A DNA stretch of 64,000 bases, taken from assembly GCA_002344345.1 (NCBI GenBank), contig DDTL01000115.1, forward strand, positions 31,774-95,773, written 5' to 3'. The translations under genes and the position numbers were made by a program. The stretch is from Saprospiraceae bacterium UBA2365 (GTDB taxonomy: Bacteria > Bacteroidota > Bacteroidia > Chitinophagales > Saprospiraceae). The notes below the pieces were generated by a model. It ran no database searches. It was given only the letters and a program-made list of their open reading frames with translations, and was not told the DNA's origin. Of the stretch, positions 45,704 to 56,995 are shown piece after piece; position 1 is the first letter of the stretch; each line of letters begins with the position of its first letter.

Positions 45704-45759
45704 CTGGTAAAGTTTTTTGTAACTGCATTATACTAATTAAGCTATAATTAATAAAGAAT

Positions 45760-47619
45760 ATGACAAAGCCCTTTTATGTAATTTTATTCGCCATCTTGTT
45801 TACCTCCGGTCTGGAGTCACAAGCCGTAGTTTTCCACAACAATTATATGAGAAACGGGTTCAGTCTCAACGGACAATGGAATTACATTGTGGATGTATAT
45901 GAATCCGGATTTTACAATTACAGATGGATACCCTATGACGAGATAGAAAATCCGGGGGCGGGCGCTTTCTTTCTGAACAGCAAGCCAAAATCTAAATCGG
46001 ATCTGGTTGAATTCAATTTTGATATGTCTCCCACAATTTATGTTCCGGGAGACTGGAATTCACAACACGAAAAACTATTCTATTATGAAGGAACAATTTG
46101 GTACAAAAAATCATTTAATATACCTGATTTCAATCCGGGAAAACGATATTTTATACATTTTGGCGCCGTAAATTACCGCGCTGATGTATATGTCAATGGT
46201 CAAAAACTAGGCATGCATAAAGGCGGGTTTACGCCTTTTCATTATGAAATGACCGGCATCGTCCGCGAAAAAGACAATTTCGTCATCGTTCGGGTTGACA
46301 ATAAACGTGCAGCAGATGAAGTTCCGACGCTCAACACTGACTGGTGGAATTATGGCGGTATAACCAGAGATGTGACTGTTTATGCTGTCGAACCTACTTT
46401 TATCGATGACTACAACATCCAATTGGATGAGGAAAACAAGCAATTGATCAGGGGAAATATTCGCCTAAACGGCAAAGATAAAGCAGGTCAAAAAGTGATA
46501 TTCAGTATTGCTGAACTCAATATTCAAAAAGAACTTTTCACGAATGATGATGGATATGTTCAATTTGAAATCCTTTCAAAAAAAATCGGGCTATGGAGCG
46601 ATACACATCCAAAATTGTACGATATCAGTCTGGAAACCGAAACAGATGCCATCAAAGACAGGATTGGTTTCCGCCAGATCAAAACCATTGGACCGGAGAT
46701 TTTGCTCAACGGCGAGAAGATATTTTTACGCGGTATTTGCATACATGAAGAAAATCCTGTCAGAGGTGGCCGGGCATACTCAATGGACGATGCCAGAATC
46801 TTGCTCGGGTGGGCGAAGGAATTGGGATGCAATTTTGTAAGATTGGCTCATTATCCGCATAATGAAAACATAGTCAGGCTGGCAGATGAAATGGGAATGC
46901 TGGTCTGGGAAGAAATTCCAGTGTATTGGACCATACAATGGGGTAATGAAGAAACCTACCAAAAAGCTGAGCAGCAACTGAAAGAGATGATCCAAAGGGA
47001 TAAAAACCGGGCATCCGTTATCATCTGGAGCATGGCAAATGAGACACCCCAATCTCCTGAAAGAAATACTTTTCTAACCAGGTTGGTCAACACCACACGA
47101 TCCATGGATCCTACCAGGCTGATCAGCGCGGCGATGGAGAATCATGGGAAAAAAGGTGTCAAAAATATTGCTGTAGTTGAAGATTCCTTTTCTGATATGG
47201 TCGACATCGTTAGTTTCAACCAGTATTATGGATGGTATGGAGGTGATATTGCCAACCTGAAAAATCTGCGCTGGGAAATTGATATCAATAAACCAGTGAT
47301 CATTTCTGAGTTCGGGGCAGGCGCTTTGCAGGGTTACCATGCAGACAGCCTGACCAGATGGAGCGAAGAATACCAGGAATATCTTTACCGTGAAACACTT
47401 CCTGCATTGAGAACCATTCCTCAGTTGTCAGGCATCAGCCCTTGGATCCTGGCTGACTTCAGATCTCCAAGAAGGATGTTATCACCTTATCAGGAAGGAT
47501 GGAACAGAAAGGGGCTGATCTCCCAAACCGGCAATAGGAAAAAAGCGTTTTATGTACTACAGAAGTTTTACGAAGAACTCGCCAGCCAGTTTGTCAAGGA
47601 AAAGAAAAAATCAAGGTAG
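45760..47619 (+). CDS. Glycoside hydrolase family 2, beta-glucuronidase-like
   Basis: Exported enzyme of 619 residues with a signal peptide (MTKPFYVILFAILFTSG). The domains follow GH2 order: sugar-binding jelly roll (NGQWNYIVDVYES; GTIWYKKSFNIP; NWWNYGGITRDV-like segment DWWNYGGITRDVTVY), an immunoglobulin-like domain, and the catalytic barrel. The acid/base Glu is in VIIWSMANETPQS near residue 430 and the nucleophile Glu in PVIISEFGAGALQG near 520. The preference for uronides, from the WWNYGGITR motif and length, is inference; galactosides are possible. No transporter or Sus pair is adjacent. Confidence 0.9.
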   Translation: MTKPFYVILFAILFTSGLESQAVVFHNNYMRNGFSLNGQWNYIVDVYESGFYNYRWIPYDEIENPGAGAFFLNSKPKSKSDLVEFNFDMSPTIYVPGDWNSQHEKLFYYEGTIWYKKSFNIPDFNPGKRYFIHFGAVNYRADVYVNGQKLGMHKGGFTPFHYEMTGIVREKDNFVIVRVDNKRAADEVPTLNTDWWNYGGITRDVTVYAVEPTFIDDYNIQLDEENKQLIRGNIRLNGKDKAGQKVIFSIAELNIQKELFTNDDGYVQFEILSKKIGLWSDTHPKLYDISLETETDAIKDRIGFRQIKTIGPEILLNGEKIFLRGICIHEENPVRGGRAYSMDDARILLGWAKELGCNFVRLAHYPHNENIVRLADEMGMLVWEEIPVYWTIQWGNEETYQKAEQQLKEMIQRDKNRASVIIWSMANETPQSPERNTFLTRLVNTTRSMDPTRLISAAMENHGKKGVKNIAVVEDSFSDMVDIVSFNQYYGWYGGDIANLKNLRWEIDINKPVIISEFGAGALQGYHADSLTRWSEEYQEYLYRETLPALRTIPQLSGISPWILADFRSPRRMLSPYQEGWNRKGLISQTGNRKKAFYVLQKFYEELASQFVKEKKKSR

Positions 47620-47968
47620 AAGATCCTTTGTTAATTCTGTTAATGATCCAGATTCCGGATTGGGATCAGTTTACAATGAACTTGTGACTCATGGATGCCT
47701 GAGCCAAAAAGGATATTCCTTATTTATTGTGGAATCCGCCTAAACGATTTGGATTTTAAAAATGGTACTAAATTGATCTTAAAGGTATCAGAATATTTTT
47801 GTAATTGATCATGGATTTGTAGTAATGTCATGGAGGATATCACCTGAAGTTTAGGATCATAAAACACTACTGACCGCCAAAATTTTTACCTACACTTATC
47901 GATTGAGCGCAATTTTCTTTTCATTGAAATAATTTTTGCTGGTTTTTATCTTAAAAAACTTTTTGCAC

Positions 47969-47999
47969 TTGACAATCTAAAACAATTAATATAATTTTG
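47969..47999 (+). promoter_or_regulatory. Candidate promoter of perR-bfr
   Basis: TTG (47969-47971, within CTTGACA), a 20-base spacer and TAATTTTG (47992-47999) match the Bacteroidota consensus. The transcript would start near 48006 and run through the palindrome at 48025. Confidence 0.6.
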
Positions 48000-48024
48000 T
48001 GTTTCTCTTAAATAGTAATAATTC

Positions 48025-48037
48025 TTATCTAAGATAA
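48025..48037. promoter_or_regulatory. Candidate PerR operator
   Basis: TTATCT-A-AGATAA is a perfect 13-bp palindrome located between the predicted transcription start and the perR ATG (48043). PerR boxes in other bacteria are AT-rich palindromes of this type. Position in the leader would let PerR repress its own message. A looser TATAAG...CTTATA inverted repeat (49083-49109) lies before katG. Confidence 0.55.
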
Positions 48038-48042
48038 ATTTC

Positions 48043-48477
48043 ATGAAAGTTCAAACAACATCATACCGTGAACTAATTGCCCGGCAAGGTTTGAGGGTAA
48101 CACCACAGCGTATGGCCATACTGGAGGCTGTTCATAAAATTGGCAATCACCCGACCGCTGACCAGATCACGGATTTTGTCAGAAAAGCGCATCCCAACAT
48201 CGCTTCAGGAACGGTTTATCATGTACTTGACACCCTGGTTCAGCATCAATTGATCAAGCGGGTCACCACTGACAGAGATGTCATGAGATATGACGGGATC
48301 ATGGAGAGCCATCATCATTTGTACTGTTTGGAATGCAATGACATACAGGATTATGTTGATGTAGAGCTCAATGCACTGCTTCAGGAATATTTCAAATCAA
48401 AAAAAATTGAAGGATTCGAGATCAAAGAATTCGTACTTGAGATAAAAGGCACTTTTAATAAATGTAAAAATCGATAG
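48043..48477 (+). CDS. perR: Fur-family peroxide regulator PerR
   Basis: Metal-dependent repressor of 144 residues that senses hydrogen peroxide by oxidation of a metal-ligand His. The winged helix starts GLRVTPQRMAILEAV and has the recognition helix ASGTVYHVLDTLVQ. The regulatory metal site is His36, Asp84, His90, His92 and Asp103; Asp at the last position instead of Glu separates PerR from Fur. One structural zinc half is present (CLEC, Cys95/Cys98) but a second CxxC is missing; only one Cys (CKNR) lies near the end. A promoter and palindrome precede the gene; bfr starts two bases after its stop codon. Confidence 0.88.
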   Translation: MKVQTTSYRELIARQGLRVTPQRMAILEAVHKIGNHPTADQITDFVRKAHPNIASGTVYHVLDTLVQHQLIKRVTTDRDVMRYDGIMESHHHLYCLECNDIQDYVDVELNALLQEYFKSKKIEGFEIKEFVLEIKGTFNKCKNR

Positions 48478-48479
48478 AT

Positions 48480-48980
48480 ATGAGAGAAAAAAGTATTGAA
48501 CTGCTGAACAAAGCCGTTGCAGATGAATTGGCTGCTGTCCATCAGTACATGTATTTTCATTTTCATTGTGATGATCAGGGTTATGATCTGTTGGCCAACC
48601 TGTTTAAACGGACAGCCATTGAGGAAATGCTTCATGTAGAAAAACTAGCCGAGCGGATCTTGTTTCTTAAAGGTGAAGTGGACATGGTGGCGGGGGAAGA
48701 TGTTAAGAAAATCCACGACGTCAGGGAAATGCTTGAAATGGGCGTCAGCATGGAAACCAGTAGCGCTATAGACTATAACAACTGGGCAAATATTTGTGCA
48801 GCCAATGCGGATGCTGTGACCAAGAAAGTATTTGAAGCATTGGTTGAGGATGAAGAACGCCATATGAATCAGTTTGAGGATGAACTCGAAAATATGAAGA
48901 AATTCGGGGACAATTATCTGGCATTGCAATCCATTGAACGGAGCAAAAGCAATGCCATAGGTCGCCCGCCAGTGGAATAG
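48480..48980 (+). CDS. bfr: Bacterioferritin-like iron storage protein
   Basis: Four-helix bundle ferritin of 166 residues that oxidises and stores iron, keeping it from reacting with peroxide. Ferroxidase ligands: Glu16, Glu49 and His52 (IEEMLHVEKLAERILF) and Glu/His of EDEERHMNQFE in the last helix. Met50 aligns with the haem-ligand Met of bacterioferritin, so haem binding at the dimer interface is possible. Overlap with perR is close (two bases between stop and start), so both are on one message. The 24-residue tail (ERSKSNAIGRPPVE) is unconserved. Confidence 0.88.
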   Translation: MREKSIELLNKAVADELAAVHQYMYFHFHCDDQGYDLLANLFKRTAIEEMLHVEKLAERILFLKGEVDMVAGEDVKKIHDVREMLEMGVSMETSSAIDYNNWANICAANADAVTKKVFEALVEDEERHMNQFEDELENMKKFGDNYLALQSIERSKSNAIGRPPVE

Positions 48981-49188
48981 CTTCAAGATGTTTGAATTGC
49001 ATAATTAGCTTTCAGGCAAATATTATTTTGTGATCGACCTTTTTGACTAAACGACTTTGTCTTTAGAGTGATATATTTTGCCTATAAGCAAATGATATTC
49101 TATCTTATACAAAAACTCAATTCCGGCTAAAACCCAGCGTCATTGCAATACAGGAAATTAAAATTAAACTATTTATTATTAAACTTAA

Positions 49189-51408
<2,220 letters not shown>

Positions 51409-51470
51409 TTGAACAATTGACAATATAGCTTTTTCCTGCCCCTTTTGGGATAAGAATAGTTGTCCTGTAA

Positions 51471-51503
51471 AAGGTGACCTGGGTGCCAAGTCACCTTTTT
51501 TCT
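51471..51503 (+). terminator. Terminator after katG
   Basis: AAGGTGAC (51471-51478) pairs with GTCACCTT (51490-51497) around an 11-base loop and is followed by TTTTTC. Confidence 0.85.
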
Positions 51504-51573
51504 TATGATTTTTGGGTTAAACTATTAAAAAATCATAATTTTACAGCATTCGTAAACCAATAAACTTTTCACA

Positions 51574-52815
51574 ATGAAAAAATTAGTTCTGTTAGCATTG
51601 CTTTTGAGCAATTCCCTTTTGGTTTTTAGCCAGAAAGTGGATATTGATGACCTCCGGATTTATATCAGTAATGTAAGGTTGCCCCGCAATCATGTTCCTG
51701 AAGAAGACAGGTTTTACAGAGTCCTGGTATCCGGAAATTCTTCATTGGCTGGAATCAACCAGGATGAGTCAATCTATCTGTATGGATGGGAAAAGGTCAA
51801 TGAAAACCCAAAATTCCAGATCAATGTCACCATGGGATCTTTTTTGAGAGGTAAAGCCAGCCTTTCTGAAAGAACTGAAGAAAAGAAAGACAAAGACGGA
51901 AAGGTTATTTCAACTACCAAAAAGTATTCATATTATGTAACTAACCGTGCAACCGGTAATGTCAGGATTTTTGGCTATAAAAATGAATTACCCAAAGTTT
52001 TGTCCGAAAAAGAACTTGAACTGCAAAAAAAGAAAGAATTGAAGGAACAGGAAAAACAAGCCAAAAAAGAAAAAGAAACATCAAGCAATCCTTTTCTTGC
52101 CAATGCATCCAAATCTGATCCAAAAGATGACGATCCTGTATCTGGTAAAAATATGGCCTACTATTGGGATCTTGATAAGAGTTATGAGTACAGCACCGCA
52201 ACTTACACCACTTCTTCTGCAGCATTAAAGGAATTTAACTCCGATGCTGGACGGGCTTCTGACGGGCATGAAGCGGATTTCAGAGAAAATTATGCCAATT
52301 GGGTCAGAAATGACATCAACAGGTTATATGGCTATTCTCCTTCAAATAACAGGGTAAAATTTAAACGCCTTGATTCTAAAAAGCACCCGGAATATGAAAC
52401 TTACGAAAATGCAACCAATGCAATGAAAGTCATTTTTGAAAAAATGCGTTACAACAAGCCCATCAATTATATTGAAGAGGATTTACAACCCATCATCGAT
52501 TATTTTGAAGAAGTGACAAAAAGATATGCATCAGATGATAAACAGGAGATCAAGCTGAGAGAAGCTTCCATATATAACCTGGCAAGGATATATCAATATC
52601 TGGACCAACATGACAAAGTAATTGACTATGCCAATAGATTGTATGAAACAGACAAAAAGTCCAAAGATGCAAAAAATTTCATCAAAGAATCTACTGAAAT
52701 ACAAAGACAACTGGAATTTCATCATATGAAATCCAGGCACATTGTTCCAAAATATGCAGCAGATGAAAAAGATGAATTGGGTGAAGAGACCGAAACCATA
52801 GAAGAGGATAACTAA
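51574..52815 (+). CDS. Secreted protein of unknown function
   Basis: Exported (signal MKKLVLLALLLSNSLLVFSQK), 413 residues. After the signal comes a region with strands (VDIDDLRIYISNVRLPRN, EEDRFYRVLVSGNSSLA), then a highly charged segment (ELQKKKELKEQEKQAKKEKE) predicted as coiled coil, and a helical C-terminal half with short TPR-like pairs (REASIYNLARIYQYLDQHDK). I do not recognise the family. The neighbours offer no functional link. Confidence 0.75.
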   Translation: MKKLVLLALLLSNSLLVFSQKVDIDDLRIYISNVRLPRNHVPEEDRFYRVLVSGNSSLAGINQDESIYLYGWEKVNENPKFQINVTMGSFLRGKASLSERTEEKKDKDGKVISTTKKYSYYVTNRATGNVRIFGYKNELPKVLSEKELELQKKKELKEQEKQAKKEKETSSNPFLANASKSDPKDDDPVSGKNMAYYWDLDKSYEYSTATYTTSSAALKEFNSDAGRASDGHEADFRENYANWVRNDINRLYGYSPSNNRVKFKRLDSKKHPEYETYENATNAMKVIFEKMRYNKPINYIEEDLQPIIDYFEEVTKRYASDDKQEIKLREASIYNLARIYQYLDQHDKVIDYANRLYETDKKSKDAKNFIKESTEIQRQLEFHHMKSRHIVPKYAADEKDELGEETETIEEDN

Positions 52816-52833
52816 TCTTCGTGTTTCATACAG

Positions 52834-52935
52834 GAGGATGTTCCAAAAAGCCGGAATGGTTGAGCATGCAATTTAATATCAGGAAATTGCAGGCTGATCT
52901 TTTTTGATAATAAAATCGACTTCAGGAACATCCTC
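52834..52935. repeat. 11-bp inverted repeat flanking about 80 bases
   Basis: GAGGATGTTCC (52834-52844) is exactly complementary to GGAACATCCTC (52925-52935) in the 150-base gap between two genes. It might be a small inserted element or a leader structure of the next gene. Confidence 0.5.
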
Positions 52936-52965
52936 ATTGCATTCAGTAAAAAAAATCAATCAGCT

Positions 52966-53391
52966 ATGAATAAAAAAGTAATATTTTTTGCCGTGTTGCT
53001 CACCGGACTTTTCAGTTCGTGTTTAAGCTTTATCGAGAATCAGAGTGAGCAGTATCTGCACGGAGAATGGATTGCAGTAACCATGCAAAACGGGTCTGTA
53101 GGTGAACCCGTGGATATCAACCCGCATGCAATTAATTACATATTGGGCAAAAAACAGGGCGATGCAATATACTTCAATTCGGACAAAACCTTTACCGTTT
53201 TCAGCCAAAAATCCGGACTGGGCAGTGGCACACCGGTATCCGGAACTTATGAAATGAATGTATTGACCCTGAAATTAAGTTTCTATAACGAACCAACCAT
53301 TACAAGGGAAATTTTATCCATCGGCGATCTGGAAATGGTGATGCAGGATACCATTTTCGGCTCTCCTGTGACGATCGCTTATAATCAATAA
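52966..53391 (+). CDS. Lipocalin-like lipoprotein
   Basis: Lipoprotein of 141 residues (MNKKVIFFAVLLTGLFSSC). The mature part is a beta-rich small domain with the LHGEWIAVTMQNG opening and IYFNSDKTFTVFSQKSG, resembling lipocalin-like domains of this phylum. No ligand can be named. It is probably monocistronic. Confidence 0.75.
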   Translation: MNKKVIFFAVLLTGLFSSCLSFIENQSEQYLHGEWIAVTMQNGSVGEPVDINPHAINYILGKKQGDAIYFNSDKTFTVFSQKSGLGSGTPVSGTYEMNVLTLKLSFYNEPTITREILSIGDLEMVMQDTIFGSPVTIAYNQ

Positions 53392-53727
53392 GGAATTATT
53401 TCCCTCCCTTTTGGAATGAATGATATGCCATATTTGTTATCATATTTTTGAGTTATCCGGGTATGAAACAGAATTACCTTTTGTATCCTGATGGTTCTGA
53501 ACCGGTCAAAAATGATTATTGTTTTTCATGTTAAAAATTTCTTTATAACTTCAAAAGCATTATCATTGCCACCCATTCTATGTTCCATTTGGATCAACCA
53601 GAGCAGGTCATGATTTTCACAACCATGAGTTCATCGAATTTCAAATACATGATGAGCGAACTCTGGTGGATGAACTGGTTTTTTGAATCAAACGGGCTGA
53701 GTTTTTCAGGAACTTCAATTATTAAAA
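53392..53727. other. Spacer upstream of the TerC-family gene
   Basis: No gene or structured RNA recognised. I looked for a manganese (yybP-ykoY) riboswitch, which often precedes TerC/Alx genes, and did not see its conserved core. Confidence 0.5.
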
Positions 53728-54669
53728 ATGTCACAAATCTTTCTTTGGGTAGGATTCAATGTGTTCATCCTCGTGATGTTAGTGCTTGATCTGGGTGTTT
53801 TCAACCGCAAAAACCATGAGATCAAGGTTAAAGAAGCCTTATTGTGGTCTTTATTCTGGATCGTACTATCGCTCATTTTCAATTATGGAATATACTATTA
53901 TAAAGGGACTGAAGTTGCTTTGCAATTTTTCACCGGATACATCATAGAAAAATCGCTGAGTGTAGACAATATTTTTGTTTTTTTAATGGTATTCACCTAC
54001 TTCAGAGTACAACCCAAATACCAGCATAAAGTACTCTTTTACGGTATATTGGGAGCCCTGGTTTCCCGGGCCATTTTCATCTTTGCCGGGGTGGCGCTCA
54101 TTGAAAATTTCCATTGGATCATTTATGTTTTTGGCGCCTTTCTGATTTTTACAGGGATCAAAATGATCACTGAAAAAAACAAGGAGATCCGGCCTGACAA
54201 AAATCCGGTTTTAAAAGCATTCAGGCGTGTGTTCCCTGTGACCAAAGAATATCATGGTTCGAGATTCTTTGTGAAGGTAAACAAAAAACTCCATGCGACG
54301 CCTTTGTTCATCGTCGTTTTAATGGTAGAGACCACTGACATAATTTTTGCGGTCGATTCCATTCCGGCCATTCTGGCGATCACCCATGATCCATTCATCG
54401 TTTATACATCCAATGTGATGGCCATATTGGGTTTGAGGGCTTTATATTTTGCCCTGTCAGCGGTGATGCGGCTGTTTCATTATATACAATACGGACTTTC
54501 CGTGATCCTGGTTTTTGTGGGAGTTAAAATGCTGATCAGCGGTTTTGAAATCAAATTACCAATTACCGTCACTTTGGCAGTCATCGGAGTGATCCTGGTT
54601 TTATCTATTGTGGCATCACTTATTTTCCCGCAAAAAACTGAAAATGATCCGGAACAAAACCAAAACTAA
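53728..54669 (+). CDS. TerC/Alx-family integral membrane protein
   Basis: Multi-span inner membrane protein of 313 residues. It has about eight transmembrane segments (WVGFNVFILVMLVLDLGVF; LLWSLFWIVLSLIFNYGIYY; and others) and the family Asp-containing motifs (SLSVDNIFVFLMVF; DIIFAVDSIPAILAI). The family exports manganese (Alx, MeeF/MeeY) or is linked to tellurite resistance; with no other ter genes nearby a metal export role is the more likely, as inference. The start is ATG 53728. Confidence 0.92.
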   Translation: MSQIFLWVGFNVFILVMLVLDLGVFNRKNHEIKVKEALLWSLFWIVLSLIFNYGIYYYKGTEVALQFFTGYIIEKSLSVDNIFVFLMVFTYFRVQPKYQHKVLFYGILGALVSRAIFIFAGVALIENFHWIIYVFGAFLIFTGIKMITEKNKEIRPDKNPVLKAFRRVFPVTKEYHGSRFFVKVNKKLHATPLFIVVLMVETTDIIFAVDSIPAILAITHDPFIVYTSNVMAILGLRALYFALSAVMRLFHYIQYGLSVILVFVGVKMLISGFEIKLPITVTLAVIGVILVLSIVASLIFPQKTENDPEQNQN

Positions 54670-54889
54670 CAGGAGATTCTTGGCAACCCAATGTATGAGT
54701 GACTGAAAATCAGTTTCCTCTTTGGATCTGGATCTGGCTCGTTCAGCTTAGGCTTAATCACACAAGGGAACACTCGGATGAGTAGTTTACTTTGGACTCA
54801 ATCATGCGCGATTCTGAAGCTGCACATCATGGTTGGAAAAACATGGGTTTTAACATGCAAAGGGACTTTTTGACCCGGACTATCTGGTT

Positions 54890-55522
54890 TCATTCTACCA
54901 TATCAACAATATCTGACTTATTTTTTTTCTTGATTTCTGAAACTAAATTTACAATGGTTTCAGCGATTATTTTTTCTGCCTGCTGTCCTGCTTCAGATTG
55001 AGCGCTGCCGTCAGCCTTTATACCACCTGCTTCACTGAATGTGGGTTTATGTATTAATTTCGCTTCGCTTTTCAGTTTTCCCCATTGTTCAGAACTCAAT
55101 TTTTTTATAACCATGACCAAAGCTAAAAACTTAGTGTCAGACTGAAGTTTATGTTCAATCTCCTTTGGAATTTCATTGCTATGAAAATTATTCAAATCAA
55201 TTTCTGTATAACAATTGTAATCTAAATTTCCCGTGCTCAATTTGACATATTTTGTTTGATTTTCTTTAATACATTCGAATAATTCATGAAAGGGATCAGA
55301 TACTTCTTTCATCGCATTCTCAAGGAGCGCGTTTTTATTCTTTTCGTTATTCAAGTCCATCTTTTCCTGTGCCGAATTGATCCTCTTCTCCAACGCTGAC
55401 ATTTTTATATCCTGATAAATCAAATTTCCTATTAAGGTTACAATAATTGCACCGGCTAATACTATTATCAGATTTTTAATATCCTGAGAAGATATATTCG
55501 GTGAATTTTCTTTTTTCTCCAT
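54890..55522 (-). CDS. Membrane-anchored coiled-coil protein, unknown
   Basis: Protein of 210 residues with one N-terminal transmembrane segment (NLIIVLAGAIIVTLIGNLIY) after a short polar lead, so type II topology or an inner membrane anchor. A coiled coil follows (MSALEKRINSAQEKMDLNNEKNK region) and a helical C terminus (AEKIIAETIVNLVSEI). No recognised domain. It differs from its neighbours in having high Lys/Asn content and lying at the edge of a 1.4-kb repeat-rich region, so it may be an accessory gene. Its product is not homologous to anything I know. Confidence 0.65.
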   Translation of the reverse strand: MEKKENSPNISSQDIKNLIIVLAGAIIVTLIGNLIYQDIKMSALEKRINSAQEKMDLNNEKNKNALLENAMKEVSDPFHELFECIKENQTKYVKLSTGNLDYNCYTEIDLNNFHSNEIPKEIEHKLQSDTKFLALVMVIKKLSSEQWGKLKSEAKLIHKPTFSEAGGIKADGSAQSEAGQQAEKIIAETIVNLVSEIKKKNKSDIVDMVE

Positions 55523-55617
55523 TATAGTCTGTTTTTTATGGTATTAATAAATTACGAAAATTGTCTTGACAATGTTCTTCATTAAATGCTTGTGTCAAAC
55601 TATTTTTATCCCTGGTT

Positions 55618-55795
55618 AATGTCTGCAAGAAAACCTATGTTATTTTGTCTCTGATAAGAAAATATCTGGGACAATGTTTGCGAGCTTTCTGCGTGTTTCA
55701 CAAAGGCAGAAGTTTTTGAAAACAGGAGTTAACTTATTGTAAATGAACGTTTCAAAAACGAGCATTTGGCAGCATTTGGGGTTTTTCGCTAAGAT
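55618..55795 (+). repeat. Dispersed repeat family D, copy 2
   Basis: Reads gtctgcaagaaaaccta, tctctgataagaaaata, tttctgcgtgtttcacaaaggc, gaagtttttgaaaacagg, ttattgtaaatgaacgtttcaa, matching the reverse complement of 30557-30740 block by block. Confidence 0.75.
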
Positions 55796-56337
55796 CAGCT
55801 ATGAAAAATTCTAACAAAACATACAATAGCCTCAATTAGGCATATTGGGAAAAACTAACCTTCTTCGCCACATTGCCTAATAATATTCACACCATCCGTT
55901 CCATTTCGGAACAAAGTTTCATAAATTTACACAAATTGTTTTAAATTAAAAAAAGTATGTGAAACTTTTTTCCCACCTGATTGAATGATCCGGTCAAACG
56001 GACCAGGAAGATCCGGAATTTGAATAGGAGGATTTTTCGTTGTTGAACTTATTCAGTTCAGAGATCTTCTTACGGTTATCGGAGAGAACCTACAATCAGG
56101 GTTTTATTTTGTTTTGTTGATCATTGGTGGGGTCAAAGATCCGACCATTCAAAAGAGCAATTTGCAGTTTTAAGACAACTATGGCAAGTGAGGGAATAAA
56201 ATGTTGCTCAACTGACTGCCAGCACAGATGCATGTAAAGATTTCAAATGTTTCCTCCAACATGGCTACCTACTTTTGCTATGGTGTTTAATGGTAGCATT
56301 TATTCCTTTTATGGCAATTTTGAAATTAGAAAATTGA

Positions 56338-56523
56338 TTATGCTGCGAAAAGTCCTAATATTGGTTTCCAATCGTTTTTTGCCCCAGGCTGCTGACATCA
56401 TCGATCAGCACAAGACTAAATGGAAATGATAGAAAACCAACAAATTATAAGTCCACTTAGGCCTGAACTGACTGAAAACGACATTGGAGATTTGGGGGCA
56501 AAGGCTTTTCGGAGCTGACTCAT
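56338..56523 (-). repeat. MITE-like repeat family A, inverted copy 5
   Basis: It ends with GGCTTTTCGGAGCTGACTCA. The left end, atgctgcgaaaagtcc, is an eroded terminal repeat. Inside is tcgatcagcacaagactaaa, the complement of the tttagtcttgtgctgatc block at 39440, so this copy is inverted relative to the one at 39310. Confidence 0.75.
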
Positions 56524-56639
56524 TTTATTATAATTCTGTAACATTCCCGGTTATTGTTGAAATTTTTTGCACTTTGTTGATCTTTGGCTTGTCAATGGCA
56601 ACCTGTACTTCATTTCGGGCTGCAGTTATCAAGCACTTT

Positions 56640-56870
56640 ATTAATGTCTTAAAAATTGAATTCGTGTATTATTTAGCAGAACTTTGACGAATTTTGATCT
56701 TAGATATAATGCCACACAGAATATTTAACCCGTAGGATGTAAATCCAACGGGGTCGAACCCCGTAGGAAATATATCCAACGGGGTCGAACCCATCACGAT
56801 GCGGCTCGGGGTTCTTAAATCTTTTTTCTCTTTTGTGCTGGCTCGTCCGGATAAGGGATAAGTAAACTGA
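56640..56870 (+). repeat. Family B/C repeat copy
   Basis: It carries atgtcttaaaaattgaattcg, tagcagaactttgacgaatttt, atgccacacagaatattta, then two consecutive CCCGTAGG...CCAACGGGG hairpin units (56729-56752 and 56760-56783). The rest resembles the tail of the copy at 18165-18700 (ttcttaaatct, ggctcgtcc). It ends about 125 bases before lon. Confidence 0.7.
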
Positions 56871-56995
56871 CAAACCTATACGTTCATGCCATGTTTTAAT
56901 GACTTAAAGTCGATAATTTTGGTAATCAACTGACAAAAAGTCCTTTATTTCCGGTGGTATAATTATTGACAACATTAATTTTCAATAACAATACT

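Larger units (their letters stand above)
45308..45759. other. Divergent intergenic region with two palindromes
   Basis: Lies between the TMTC-like gene (minus) and the GH2 gene (plus). It has no coding frame. CATGA-N5-TCATG (45393-45407) and an 8-1-8 palindrome (45422-45438) lie 15 bases apart. A TATATTTG -7 candidate for the GH2 gene is at 45696-45703. Confidence 0.5.
47620..48042. other. Spacer containing the perR control region
   Basis: No gene is supported in the first 340 bases. The last 75 bases hold the promoter and palindrome listed separately. Confidence 0.5.
55523..56995. other. Repeat-rich gene desert before lon
   Basis: Almost 1.5 kb without a supported gene. It holds family D copy 2 (55618-55795), family A copy 5 (56338-56522) and a family B/C copy (56640-56870) in a row, the highest repeat density in the window. 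A protein-like stretch of about 43 codons near 56040-56170 (VELIQFRDLLTVIGENLQSG) has no start codon and is unassigned. Confidence 0.6.

Noticed and set aside
53392..53727. Manganese riboswitch before the TerC-family gene
   Set aside because: Family context suggested it, but the conserved core of yybP-ykoY was not found in the leader.
56040..56170. Short protein-like stretch in the gene desert
   Set aside because: Open for about 43 codons but with no start codon, no family likeness and AT-rich context; not enough to call a gene.
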